DNA of 64,000 nt from Clavelina lepadiformis (GCF_947623445.1 NC_135243.1:14448501-14512500); one strand, 5' to 3'; positions 53,468-63,877 are shown, counted from the stretch's first letter. Made by a program: numbers and translations. Notes: generated by a model from the letters alone, not told the origin.

Positions 53468-53578
53468 AATTTCAAAAGAAAGAAAATGGTCTTTCCAATT
53501 CTAATTCGATTGCATAGGAAATTCAAAATAGAAAATAGTTGTTATAAATTTGTTTGAAATATACAGCATGACTAAAAT

Positions 53579-53686
53579 GCTTACAACACCCTGTATTCCC
53601 AAGCGGTCACTCATTCAAGTACTAACCGGGTCCGAGGTTGCTTAAATTCCGAGATCGTATCTACTCAACCTGGTATGGTCGAAGGT
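53579..53686 (-). rRNA. 5S rRNA del10, 5'div, probable pseudogene
   Basis: 108 nt. Twin 60814. Confidence 0.68.
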
Positions 53687-53796
53687 GGGTTCAAATGAAA
53701 GAAAATGGCTTTTTCAATTACAATTCGATTGCATAGGAAATTCAAAAAACAAATAGTTGCTATAAATTTAATAGAAATATACAGCATGACTAAAAT

Positions 53797-53914
53797 GCTT
53801 ACAACACCCTGTATTCCTAGGCGGTCACCCATCCAAGTACTAACCGGGCCCGAGGTTGCTTAACTTCCGAGATCGAACGAGATCGGGTCTACTCAACCTG
53901 GTATGGTCGTAGGC
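53797..53914 (-). rRNA. 5S rRNA, 105A
   Basis: 118 nt, TTTT. Twin 61032, which lacks 105A. Confidence 0.91.
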
Positions 53915-54025
53915 AATTTCAAATGAAATAAAATGGCTTTTTCAATTATAATTCGATTGCATAGGAAATTCAAAATCACAAACAGTTGCTATATATTTAT
54001 TTGAAGTATACAGCATGACTAAAAT

Positions 54026-54133
54026 GCTTACAACACCCGGTATTCCCAGGCGGTCACCCATCCAAGTACTAACCGGGCCCGAGATTGCTTAACTTCCGAG
54101 ATCGGGTCTACTCAACCTGGTATGGTCGTAGGC
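54026..54133 (-). rRNA. 5S rRNA del10, probable pseudogene
   Basis: 108 nt. Twin 61261. Confidence 0.75.
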
Positions 54134-54244
54134 GATTTCAAATGAAAGAAAATGGCTTTTTTAATTATAATTCGTTTGCATAGGAAATTCAAAATCACAA
54201 ACAGTTGCTATATATTTATTTGACATATACAGCATGATTAAATT

Positions 54245-54362
54245 GCTTACAACACCCGGTATTCCCAGGCGGTCACCCATCCAAGTAATAACCGGGCCCG
54301 AGGTTGCTTAACTTCCGAGATCGAACGAGATCGGGTCTACTCAACCTGGTATGGTGGTAGGC
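54245..54362 (-). rRNA. 5S rRNA, TTT, 7C
   Basis: 118 nt; gtaataacc. Twin 61480. Confidence 0.88.
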
Positions 54363-54473
54363 AATTTCAAATGAAAGAAAATGACTTTTTCAATTATAAT
54401 TCGATTGCATAGGAAATTCAAAAACGCAAATAGTTGCTATAATTTTAATTGACATATACAGCATGACTAAAAT

Positions 54474-54581
54474 GCTTACAACACCCGGTATTCCCAGGCG
54501 GTCACCCATCCAAGTACTAACCGGGCCCGAGGTTGCTTAACTTCCGAGATCGGGTCTACTCAACCTGGTATGGTCGTAGGC
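54474..54581 (-). rRNA. 5S rRNA del10, probable pseudogene
   Basis: 108 nt. Twin 61709. Confidence 0.75.
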
Positions 54582-54692
54582 GATTTCAAATGAAAGAAAA
54601 TGGCTTTTTTAATTATAATTCGTTTGCATAGGAAATTCAAAATCACAAACAGTTGCTATATATTTAATTGAAATATACAGCATGACTAAAAT

Positions 54693-54810
54693 GCTTACAA
54701 CACCCGGTATTCCCAGGCGGTCACCCATCCAAGTACTAACCGGGCCCGAGGTTGCTTAACTTCCGAGATCAAACGAGATCGGGTCTACTCAACCTGGTAT
54801 GGTCGTAGGC
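54693..54810 (-). rRNA. 5S rRNA
   Basis: 118 nt, TTTT although its left spacer is the type usually found with TTT. Twin 61928. Confidence 0.92.
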
Positions 54811-54921
54811 GATTTCAAATGAAAGAAAATGTCTTTTTCAATTATAATTCGATTGCATAGGACATTCAAAAAATCAAATAGTTGCTATAAATTTGATTGA
54901 AAGATACAGCATGACTAAAAT

Positions 54922-55039
54922 GCTTACAACACCCGGTATTACCAGGCAATCACACATCCAAGTACTAACCGGGCCCGAGGTTGCTTAACTTCCGAGATCG
55001 AACGAGATCGGGTCTACTCAACCTGGTATGGTCGTAGGC
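54922..55039 (-). rRNA. 5S rRNA, boxC-v
   Basis: 118 nt, TTTT. Twin 62157. Confidence 0.88.
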
Positions 55040-55150
55040 GATTTCAAATGAAAGAAAAAGGCCTTTTTAAATCTAATTCCATTGCATAGCAAATTCAAAA
55101 AAGCAAATAGTTGCTAAAAATTTAGTTGAAATATACAGCATGACTAAAAT

Positions 55151-55268
55151 GCTTACAGCACCCGGTATTCCCAGGCGGTCACCCATCCAAGTACTAACCG
55201 TGCCCGAAGTTGCTTAACTTCCGAGATCAGACGAGATCGGGTCTACTCAACCTGGTATGGTAGTAGGT
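55151..55268 (-). rRNA. 5S rRNA, 7U, UCUG
   Basis: 118 nt, TTTT, A1; accgtgcccg. Twin 62386. Confidence 0.88.
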
Positions 55269-55379
55269 GATTTCAAAAGAATTAAAATGGCGTTTTTAAT
55301 TCTAATTCGATTGCATAGGAAATTCAAAATCGCAAACAGATGTTATAAATTTAATTGAAATATACAGCATGACTAAAAT

Positions 55380-55497
55380 GCTTACAACACCCGGTATTCC
55401 CAGGCGGTCACCCATCCAAGTACTAACCGGGCCCGAGGTTGCTTAACTTCCGAGATCGAACGAAATCGGGTCTACTCAACCTGGTATGGTCGTAGGC
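55380..55497 (-). rRNA. 5S rRNA
   Basis: 118 nt, TTTT. Twin 62615. Confidence 0.92.
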
Positions 55498-55608
55498 AAT
55501 TTCAAAAGAAAGAAAATGGTCTTTCCACTTCTAATTCGATTGCATAGGAAATTCAAAAAAGCAAATAGTTGTTAAAAATTTGATTGAAATATACAGCATG
55601 ACTAAAAT

Positions 55609-55726
55609 GCTTACAACACCCGGTATTACCAGGCAATCACACATCCAAGTACTAACCGGGCCCGAGGTTGCTTAACTTCCGAGATCGAACGAGATCGGGT
55701 CTACTCAAACTGGTATGGTCGTAGGC
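55609..55726 (-). rRNA. 5S rRNA, boxC-v
   Basis: 118 nt, TTTT. Twin 62844. Confidence 0.88.
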
Positions 55727-55837
55727 AATTTCAAATGAAAGAAAATGGCGTTTTCAATTCTAATTCGATTGCATAGGAAATTCAAAAAAGCAAATAGTTG
55801 CTAAAAATTGAATCGAAATATACAGCATGACTAAAAT

Positions 55838-55955
55838 GCTTACAGCATCCACTATTCCCAGGCGAGCACCCATCCAAGTACTAACAGAACCCGAGGTTGC
55901 TTAACTTCGGAGATCGAACGAGATCGGGTCTACTCAACCTGGTATGGTCGTAGGC
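55838..55955 (-). rRNA. 5S rRNA, 104G/105U
   Basis: 118 nt, TTTT; acagaacccg in the intermediate-element region. Twin 63073. Confidence 0.85.
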
Positions 55956-56066
55956 AATTTCAAAAGAAATAAAATGGCAATTTCAATTCTAATTCGATTT
56001 CATAGGAAATTCAAAAACGCAAATAGTTGCTATAAATTTAATTGAAATATACAGCATGTCTAAAAT

Positions 56067-56184
56067 GCTTATCGCACCCGGTATTCCCAGGCGGTCACCC
56101 TTCCAAGTACTAACCGGGCTCGAGGTTGCTTAACTTCCGAGATCGAACGAGATCGGGTCTACTCAACCTGGTATGGTCGTAGGT
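56067..56184 (-). rRNA. 5S rRNA, A1
   Basis: 118 nt, TTTT; gcttatcgc 3' end. Twin 63302. Confidence 0.89.
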
Positions 56185-56295
56185 GATTTCAAATGAAAGA
56201 AAATGGCCTTTTCAATTACAATTCGATTTCATAAGAAATTCAAAAAGGCAAACAGATGTTATAAATTTAATTGATGTATACAGCATGACTAAAAT

Positions 56296-56413
56296 GCTTA
56301 CAAAACCCGGTATTCCCAGGCGGTCACCCATCCAAGTACTAACCGGGCCCGAGGTTGCTTAATTTCCGAGATCGAACGAGATCGGGTCTACTCAACCTGG
56401 TATGGTCGTAGGC
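56296..56413 (-). rRNA. 5S rRNA
   Basis: 118 nt, TTTT. Twin 63531. Confidence 0.92.
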
Positions 56414-56524
56414 AATTTCAAAAGAAAGAAAATGGCCTTTTCAATTCTAATTCGATTGCATAGGAAATTCAAAAAAGCAAATAGTTGCTAAAAATTTAAT
56501 CGAAATATACAGCATGACTAAAAT

Positions 56525-56642
56525 GCTTACAGCACCCACTATTCCCAGGCGATCACCCATCCAAGTACTAACCGGGCCCGAGGTTGCTTAACTTCCGAGA
56601 TCGAACGAGATCGGGTCTACTCAACCTGGTATGGTCGTAGGC
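56525..56642 (-). rRNA. 5S rRNA, 104G/105U
   Basis: 118 nt, TTTT. Twin 63760. Confidence 0.88.
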
Positions 56643-56753
56643 GATTGCATATGAAAGAAAATGGTCTTTCCAATTCTAATCCGATTGCATAGGAAATTCA
56701 AAATAGAAAATAGTTGTTATAAATTTGATTGAAATATACAGCATGACTAAAAT

Positions 56754-56861
56754 GCTTACAACACCCTGTATTCCCAGGCGGTCACCCATCCAAGTACTAA
56801 CCGGGTCCGAGGTTGCTTAACTTCCGAGATCGTATCTACTCAACCTGGAATGGTCGAAGGT
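56754..56861 (-). rRNA. 5S rRNA del10, 5'div, probable pseudogene
   Basis: 108 nt. Twin 63989, cut by the edge. Confidence 0.68.
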
Positions 56862-56971
56862 GGGTTCAAATGAAAGAAAATGGCTTTTTCAATTACAATT
56901 CGATTGCATAGGAAATTCAAAAAGCAAATATTTGCTATAAATTTAATTGAAATATACAGCATGACTAAAAT

Positions 56972-57089
56972 GCTTACAGCACCCGGTATTCCCAGGCGGT
57001 CACCCATCCAAGTACTAACCGGGCCCGAAGTTGCTTAACTTCCGAGATCAGACGAGATCGGGTCTACTCAACCTGGTATGGTAGTAGGT
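56972..57089 (-). rRNA. 5S rRNA, 7U, UCUG
   Basis: 118 nt, TTTT, A1. Twin 48622. Confidence 0.9.
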
Positions 57090-57200
57090 GATTTCAAAAG
57101 AAAGAAAATGGCGTTTTCAATTCTAATTCGATTGCATAGGAAATTCAAAATCGCAAACAGATGTTATAAATTTAATTGAAATATACAGCATGACTAAAAT

Positions 57201-57318
57201 GCTTACAACACCCGGTATTCCCAGGCGGTCACCCATCCAAGTACTAACCGGGCCCGAGGTTGCTTAACTTCCGAGATCGAACGAGATCAGGTCTACTCAA
57301 CCTGGTATGGTCGTAGGC
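57201..57318 (-). rRNA. 5S rRNA
   Basis: 118 nt, TTTT. Twin 48851. Confidence 0.93.
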
Positions 57319-57429
57319 AATTTCAAAAGAAAGAAAATGGCTTTTTCAATTATAATTCGATTTCATAGGAAATTCAAAAACGCAAATAGTTGCTATAAAT
57401 TTAATTGAAACATACAGCATGACTAAAAT

Positions 57430-57547
57430 GCTTACAACACCCTGTATTCCTAGGCGGTCACCCATCCAAGTACTAACCGGGCCCGAGTTTGCTTAACTTC
57501 CGAGATCGAACGAGATCGGGTCTACTCAACCTGGTATGGTCGTAGGC
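57430..57547 (-). rRNA. 5S rRNA, 105A
   Basis: 118 nt, TTTT. Twin 49080. Confidence 0.91.
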
Positions 57548-57658
57548 AAATTCAAATGAAAGAAAATGGCTTTTTCAATTCTAATTCGATTGCATAGGAA
57601 ATTCAAAAACGCAAATAGTTGCTATAATTTTAATTGACATATACAGCATGACTAAAAT

Positions 57659-57776
57659 GCTTACAACACCCGGTATTCCCAGGCGATCACCCATCCAAGT
57701 ATTAACCGGGCCCGAGGTTGCTTAACTTCCGAGATCGAACGAGATCAGGTCTACTCAAACTGGTATGGTCGTAGGC
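57659..57776 (-). rRNA. 5S rRNA
   Basis: 118 nt, TTTT. Twin 49309. Confidence 0.91.
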
Positions 57777-57887
57777 GATTGCAAATGAAAGAAAATGGTC
57801 TTTCCATATCTAATTCGATTGCATAGGAAATTCAAAATAGAAAATAGTTGTTATAAATTTGATTGAAATATACAGCATGACTAAAAT

Positions 57888-57995
57888 GCTTACAACACCC
57901 TGTATTCCCAGGCGGTCACTCTTCCAAGTACTAACCGGGTCCGAGGTTGCTTAAATTCCGAGATCGTATCTACTCAACCTGGTATGGTCGAAGGT
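57888..57995 (-). rRNA. 5S rRNA del10, 5'div, probable pseudogene
   Basis: 108 nt. Twin 49538. Confidence 0.68.
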
Positions 57996-58105
57996 GGGTT
58001 CAAATGAAAGAAAATGGCTTTTTCAATTACAATTCGATTGCATAGGAAATTCAAAAAACAAATAGTTGCTATAAATTTAATTGAAATATACAGCATGACT
58101 AAAAT

Positions 58106-58223
58106 GCTTACAACACCCTGTATTCCTAGGCGGTCACCCATCCAAGTACTAACCGGGCCCGAGGTTGCTTAACTTCCGAGATCGAACGAGATCGGGTCTA
58201 CTCAACCTGGTATGGTCGTAGGC
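58106..58223 (-). rRNA. 5S rRNA, 105A
   Basis: 118 nt, TTTT. Twin 49756. Confidence 0.91.
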
Positions 58224-58334
58224 AATTTCAAATGAAAGAAAATGACTTTTTCAATTATAATTCGATTGCATAAGAAATTCAAAAACGCAAATAGTTGCTA
58301 TAATTTTAATTGACATATACAGCATGACTAAAAT

Positions 58335-58442
58335 GCTTACAACACCCGGTATTCCCAGGCGGGCACCCATCCAAGTACTAACCGGGCCCGAGGTTGCTTA
58401 ACTTCAGAGATCGGGTCTACTCAACCTGGTATGGTCGTAGGC
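58335..58442 (-). rRNA. 5S rRNA del10, probable pseudogene
   Basis: 108 nt. Twin 50433. Confidence 0.73.
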
Positions 58443-58553
58443 GATTTCAAATGAAAGAAAATGGCTTTTTTAATTATAATTCGTTTGCATAGGAAATTCA
58501 AAATCACAAACAGTTGCTATATATTTAATTGAAATATACAGCATGACTAAATT

Positions 58554-58671
58554 GCTTACAACACCCGGTATTCCCAGGCGGTCACCCATCCAAGTACTAA
58601 CCGGGCCCGAGGTTGCTTAACTTCCAAGATCAAACGAGATCGGGTCTACTCAACCTGGTATGGTCGTAGGC
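58554..58671 (-). rRNA. 5S rRNA, TTT
   Basis: 118 nt. Twin 50652. Confidence 0.89.
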
Positions 58672-58782
58672 GATTTCAAATGAAAGAAAATGGCTTTTTC
58701 AATTATAATTCGATTGCATAGGACATTCAAAAAATCAAATAGTTGCTATAAATTTGATTGAAAGATACAGCATGACTAAAAT

Positions 58783-58890
58783 GCTTACAACACCCGGTAT
58801 TACCAGGCAATCACACATCCAAGTACTAACCGGGCCCGAGGTTGCTTAACTTCCGAGATCGGGTCTACTCAACCTGGTATGGTCGTAGGC
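58783..58890 (-). rRNA. 5S rRNA del10, boxC-v, probable pseudogene
   Basis: 108 nt. Twin 50881. Confidence 0.7.
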
Positions 58891-59001
58891 GATTTCAAAT
58901 GAAAGAAAATTTCTTTTTTAATTATAATTCGTTTGCATAGGAAATTCAAAATCACAAACAGTTGCTATATATTTATTTGAAATATACAGCATGATTAAAT
59001 T

Positions 59002-59119
59002 GCTTACCACACCCGGTATTCCCAGGCGGTCACCCATCCAAGTACTAACCGGGCCCGAGGTTGCTTAACTTCCGAGATCGAACGAGATCGGGTCTACTCA
59101 ACCTGGTATGGTGGTAGGC
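59002..59119 (-). rRNA. 5S rRNA, TTT, 7C
   Basis: 118 nt. Twin 51100. Confidence 0.89.
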
Positions 59120-59230
59120 AATTTCAAATGAAAGAAAATGACTTTTTCAATTCTAATTCGATTGCATAGGAAATTCAAAAACGCAAATTGTTGCTATAAT
59201 TTTAATTGACATATACAGCATGACTAAAAT

Positions 59231-59338
59231 GCTTACAACACCCGGTATTCCCAGGCGGGCACCCATCCAAGTACTAACCGGGCCCGAGGTTGCTTAACTT
59301 CCGAGATCGGGTCTACTCAACCTGGTATGGTCGTAGGC
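59231..59338 (-). rRNA. 5S rRNA del10, probable pseudogene
   Basis: 108 nt. Twin 51329. Confidence 0.73.
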
Positions 59339-59449
59339 AATTTCAAAAGAAAGAAAATGGCCTTTTCAATTCTAATTCGATTGCATAGGAAATTCAAAAA
59401 AGCAAATATTTGCTAAAAATTTAATCGAAATATACAGCATGACTAAAAT

Positions 59450-59567
59450 GCTTACAGCACCCGGTATTCCCAGGCGGTCACCCATCCAAGTACTAACCGG
59501 GCCCGAGGTTGCTTAACTTCCGAGATCGAACGAGATCGGGTCTACTCAACCTGGTATGGTGGTAGGC
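59450..59567 (-). rRNA. 5S rRNA, 7C
   Basis: 118 nt, TTTT. Twin 51548. Confidence 0.91.
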
Positions 59568-59678
59568 AATTTCAAATGAAAGAAAATGACTTTTTCAATT
59601 ATAATTCGATTGCATAGGAAATTCAAAAACGCAAATAGTTGCTATAATTTTAATTGACATATACAGCATGACTAAAAT

Positions 59679-59786
59679 GCTTACAACACCCGGTATTCCC
59701 AGGCGGGCACCCATCCAAGTACTAACCGGGCCCGAGGTTGCTTAACTTCAGAGATCGGGTCTACTCAACCTGGTATGGTCGTAGGC
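59679..59786 (-). rRNA. 5S rRNA del10, probable pseudogene
   Basis: 108 nt. Twin 51777. Confidence 0.73.
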
Positions 59787-59897
59787 GATTTCAAATGAAA
59801 GAAAATGGCTTTTTTAATTATAATTCGTTTGCATAGGAAATTCAAAATCACAAACAGTTGCTATATATTTAATTGAAATATACAGCATGACTAAATT

Positions 59898-60015
59898 GCT
59901 TACAACACCCGGTATTCCCAGGCGGTCACCCATCCAAGTACTAACCGGGCCCGAGGTTGCTTAACTTCCAAGATCAAACGAGATCGGGTCTACTCAACCT
60001 GGTATGGTCGTAGGC
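59898..60015 (-). rRNA. 5S rRNA, TTT
   Basis: 118 nt. Twin 51996. Confidence 0.89.
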
Positions 60016-60126
60016 GATTTCAAATGAAAGAAAATGGCTTTTTCAATTATAATTCGATTGCATAGGACATTCAAAAAATCAAATAGTTGCTATAAATTTG
60101 ATTGAAAGATACAGCATGACTAAAAT

Positions 60127-60244
60127 GCTTACAACACCCGGTATTACCAGGCAATCACACATCCAAGTACTAACCGGGCCCGAGGTTGCTTAACTTCCGA
60201 GATCGAACGAGATCGGGTCTACTCAACCTGGTATGGTCGTAGGC
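60127..60244 (-). rRNA. 5S rRNA, boxC-v
   Basis: 118 nt, TTTT. Twin 52892; follows the 3-gene gap. Confidence 0.88.
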
Positions 60245-60355
60245 GATTTCAAATGAAAGAAAATGGCCCTTTCAATTCTAATTCGATTGCATAGCAATTT
60301 CAAAAAAGCAAACAGTTGCTAAAAATTTAATTGAAATATACAGCATGACTAAAAT

Positions 60356-60473
60356 GCTTACAGCACCCGGTATTCCCAGGCGGTCACCCATCCAAGTACT
60401 AACCGGGCCCGAAATTGCTTAACTTCCGAGATCAGACGAGATCGGGTCTACTCAACCTGGTATGGTAGTAGGT
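60356..60473 (-). rRNA. 5S rRNA, 7U, UCUG
   Basis: 118 nt, TTTT, A1. Twin 53121. Confidence 0.89.
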
Positions 60474-60584
60474 GATTTCAAAAGAAAGAAAATGGCGTTT
60501 TCAATTCTAATTCGATTGCATAGGAAATTCAAAATCGCAAACAGATGTTATAAATTTAATTGAAATATACAGCATGACTAAAAT

Positions 60585-60702
60585 GCTTACAACACCCGGT
60601 ATTCCCAGGCGGTCACCCATCCAAGTACTAACCGGGCCCGAGGTTGCTTAACTTCCGAGATCGAACGAGATCGAGTCTACTCAACCTGATATGGTCGTAG
60701 GC
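60585..60702 (-). rRNA. 5S rRNA
   Basis: 118 nt, TTTT. Twin 53350. Confidence 0.92.
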
Positions 60703-60813
60703 AATTTCAAAAGAAAGAAAATGGTCTTTCCAATTCTAATTCGATTGCATAGGAAATTCAAAATAGAAAATAGTTGTTATAAATTTGTTTGAAATATACA
60801 GCATGACTAAAAT

Positions 60814-60921
60814 GCTTACAACACCCTGTATTCCCAAGCGGTCACTCATTCAAGTACTAACCGGGTCCGAGGTTGCTTAAATTCCGAGATCGTATCTACT
60901 CAACCTGGTATGGTCGAAGGT
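60814..60921 (-). rRNA. 5S rRNA del10, 5'div, probable pseudogene
   Basis: 108 nt. Twin 53579. Confidence 0.68.
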
Positions 60922-61031
60922 GGGTTCAAATGAAAGAAAATGGCTTTTTCAATTACAATTCGATTGCATAGGAAATTCAAAAAACAAATAGTTGCTATAA
61001 ATTTAATAGAAATATACAGCATGACTAAAAT

Positions 61032-61149
61032 GCTTACAACACCCGGTATTCCTAGGCGGTCACCCATCCAAGTACTAACCGGGCCCGAGGTTGCTTAACT
61101 TCCGAGATCAAACGAGATCGGGTCTACTCAACCTGGTATGGTCGTAGGC
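61032..61149 (-). rRNA. 5S rRNA
   Basis: 118 nt, TTTT. Twin 53797. Confidence 0.92.
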
Positions 61150-61260
61150 AATTTCAAATGAAAGAAAATGGCTTTTTCAATTATAATTCGATTGCATAGG
61201 AAATTCAAAATCACAAACAGTTGCTATATATTTATTTGAAGTATACAGCATGACTAAAAT

Positions 61261-61368
61261 GCTTACAACACCCGGTATTCCCAGGCGGTCACCCATCCAA
61301 GTACTAACCGGGCCCGAGATTGCTTAACTTCCGAGATTGGGTCTACTCAACCTGGTATGGTCGTAGGC
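61261..61368 (-). rRNA. 5S rRNA del10, probable pseudogene
   Basis: 108 nt; gagattggg at the joint. Twin 54026. Confidence 0.74.
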
Positions 61369-61479
61369 GATTTCAAATGAAAGAAAATGGCTTTTTTATT
61401 TATAATTCGTTTGCATAGGAAATTCAAAATCACAAACAGTTGCTATATATTTATTTGACATATACAGCATGATTAAATT

Positions 61480-61597
61480 GCTTACAACACCCGGTATTCC
61501 CAGGCGGTCACCCATCCAAGTAATAACCGGGCCCGAGGTTGCTTAACTTCCGAGATCGAACGAGATCGGGTCTACTCAACCTGGTATGGTGGTAGGC
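61480..61597 (-). rRNA. 5S rRNA, TTT, 7C
   Basis: 118 nt. Twin 54245. Confidence 0.88.
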
Positions 61598-61708
61598 AAT
61601 TTCAAATGAAAGAAAATGACTTTTTCAATTATAATTCGATTGCATAGGAAATTCAAAAACGCAAATAGTTGCTATAATTTTAATTGACATATACAGCATG
61701 ACTAAAAT

Positions 61709-61816
61709 GCTTACAACACCCGGTATTCCCAGGCGGTCACCCATCCAAGTACTAACCGGGCCCGAGGTTGCTTAACTTCCGAGATCGGGTCTACTCAACC
61801 TGGTATGGTCGTAGGC
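61709..61816 (-). rRNA. 5S rRNA del10, probable pseudogene
   Basis: 108 nt. Twin 54474. Confidence 0.75.
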
Positions 61817-61927
61817 GATTTCAAATGAAAGAAAATGGCTTTTTTAATTATAATTCGTTTGCATAGGAAATTCAAAATCACAAACAGTTGCTATATATTT
61901 AATTGAAATATACAGCATGACTAAAAT

Positions 61928-62045
61928 GCTTACAACACCCGGTATTCCCAGGCGGTCACCCATCCAAGTACTAACCGGGCCCGAGGTTGCTTAACTTCCG
62001 AGATCAAACGAGATCGGGTCTACTCAACCTGGTATGGTCGTAGGC
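61928..62045 (-). rRNA. 5S rRNA
   Basis: 118 nt, TTTT. Twin 54693. Confidence 0.92.
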
Positions 62046-62156
62046 GATTTCAAATGAAAGAAAATGTCTTTTTCAATTATAATTCGATTGCATAGGACAT
62101 TCAAAAAATCAAATAGTTGCTATAAATTTGATTGAAAGATACAGCATGACTAAAAT

Positions 62157-62274
62157 GCTTACAACACCCGGTATTACCAGGCAATCACACATCCAAGTAC
62201 TAACCGGGCCCGAGGTTGCTTAACTTCCGAGATCGAACGAGATCGGGTCTACTCAACCTGGTATGGTCGTAGGC
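62157..62274 (-). rRNA. 5S rRNA, boxC-v
   Basis: 118 nt, TTTT. Twin 54922. Confidence 0.88.
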
Positions 62275-62385
62275 GATTTCAAATGAAAGAAAAAGGCCTT
62301 TTCAAATCTAATTCCATTGCATAGCAAATTCAAAAAAGCAAATAGTTGCTAAAAATTTAGTTGAAATATACAGCATGACTAAAAT

Positions 62386-62503
62386 GCTTACAGCACCCGG
62401 TATTCCCAGGCGGTCACCCATCCAAGTACTAACCGTGCCCGAAGTTGCTTAACTTCCGAGATCAGACGAGATCGGGTCTACTCAACCTGGTATGGTAGTA
62501 GGT
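62386..62503 (-). rRNA. 5S rRNA, 7U, UCUG
   Basis: 118 nt, TTTT, A1. Twin 55151. Confidence 0.88.
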
Positions 62504-62614
62504 GATTTCAAAAGAATTAAAATGGCGTTTTTAATTCTAATTCGATTGCATAGGAAATTCAAAATCGCAAACAGATGTTATAAATTTAATTGAAATATAC
62601 AGCATGACTAAAAT

Positions 62615-62732
62615 GCTTACAACACCCGGTATTCCCAGGCGGTCACCCATCCAAGTACTAACCGGGCCCGAGGTTGCTTAACTTCCGAGATCGAACGAAA
62701 TCGGGTCTACTCAACCTGGTATGGTCGTAGGC
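62615..62732 (-). rRNA. 5S rRNA
   Basis: 118 nt, TTTT. Twin 55380. Confidence 0.92.
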
Positions 62733-62843
62733 AATTTCAAAAGAAAGAAAATGGTCTTTCCACTTCTAATTCGATTGCATAGGAAATTCAAAAAAGCAAA
62801 TAGTTGTTAAAAATTTGATTGAAATATACAGCATGACTAAAAT

Positions 62844-62961
62844 GCTTACAACACCCGGTATTACCAGGCAATCACACATCCAAGTACTAACCGGGCCCGA
62901 GGTTGCTTAACTTCCGAGATCGAACGAGATCGGGTCTACTCAAACTGGTATGGTCGTAGGC
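62844..62961 (-). rRNA. 5S rRNA, boxC-v
   Basis: 118 nt, TTTT. Twin 55609. Confidence 0.88.
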
Positions 62962-63072
62962 AATTTCAAAAGAAAGAAAATGGCGTTTTCAATTCTAATT
63001 CGATTGCATAGGAAATTCAAAAAAGCAAATAGTTGCTAAAAATTGAATCGAAATATACAGCATGACTAAAAT

Positions 63073-63190
63073 GCTTACAGCATCCACTATTCCCAGGCGA
63101 GCACCCATCCAAGTACTAACAGAACCCGAGGTTGCTTAACTTCGGAGATCGAACGAGATCGGGTCTACTCAACCTGGTATGGTCGTAGGC
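63073..63190 (-). rRNA. 5S rRNA, 104G/105U
   Basis: 118 nt, TTTT. Twin 55838. Confidence 0.85.
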
Positions 63191-63301
63191 AATTTCAAAA
63201 GAAATAAAATGGCAATTTCAATTCTAATTCGATTTCATAGGAAATTCAAAAACGCAAATAGTTGCTATAAATTTAATTGAAATATACAGCATGTCTAAAA
63301 T

Positions 63302-63419
63302 GCTTATCGCACCCGGTATTCCCAGGCGGTCACCCTTCCAAGTACTAACCGGGCTCGAGGTTGCTTAACTTCCGAGATCGAACGAGATCGGGTCTACTCA
63401 ACCTGGTATGGTCGTAGGT
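63302..63419 (-). rRNA. 5S rRNA, A1
   Basis: 118 nt, TTTT. Twin 56067. Confidence 0.89.
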
Positions 63420-63530
63420 GATTTCAAATGAAAGAAAATGGCCTTTTCAATTATAATTCGATTTCATAAGAAATTCAAAAAGGCAAACAGATGTTATAAA
63501 TTTAATTGAAGTATACAGCATGACTAAAAT

Positions 63531-63648
63531 GCTTACAAAACCCGGTATTCCCAGGCGGTCACCCATCCAAGTACTAACCGGGCCCGAGGTTGCTTAATTT
63601 CCGAGATCGAACGAGATCGGGTCTACTCAACCTGGTATGGTCGTAGGC
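63531..63648 (-). rRNA. 5S rRNA
   Basis: 118 nt, TTTT. Twin 56296. Confidence 0.92.
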
Positions 63649-63759
63649 AATTTCAAAAGAAAGAAAATGGCCTTTTCAATTCTAATTCGATTGCATAGGA
63701 AATTCAAAAAAGCAAATAGTTGCTAAAAATTTAATCGAAATATACAGCATGACTAAAAT

Positions 63760-63877
63760 GCTTACAGCACCCACTATTCCCAGGCGATCACCCATCCAAG
63801 TACTAACCGGGCCCGAGGTTGCTTGACTTCCGAGATCGAACGAGATCGGGTCTACTCAACCTGGTATGGTCGTAGGC
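63760..63877 (-). rRNA. 5S rRNA, 104G/105U
   Basis: 118 nt, TTTT. Twin 56525. Confidence 0.88.

Larger units (their letters stand above)
48622..56971. repeat. Higher-order repeat D, copy 1 (37 genes, 8,350 bp)
   Basis: Starts at a 7U/UCUG gene and ends before the next equivalent one at 56972. It contains the right copy of the 2,488-bp duplication. It carries two blocks absent from copy 2: the 2-gene block 49985-50432 and the 3-gene block 52225-52891. Confidence 0.92.
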
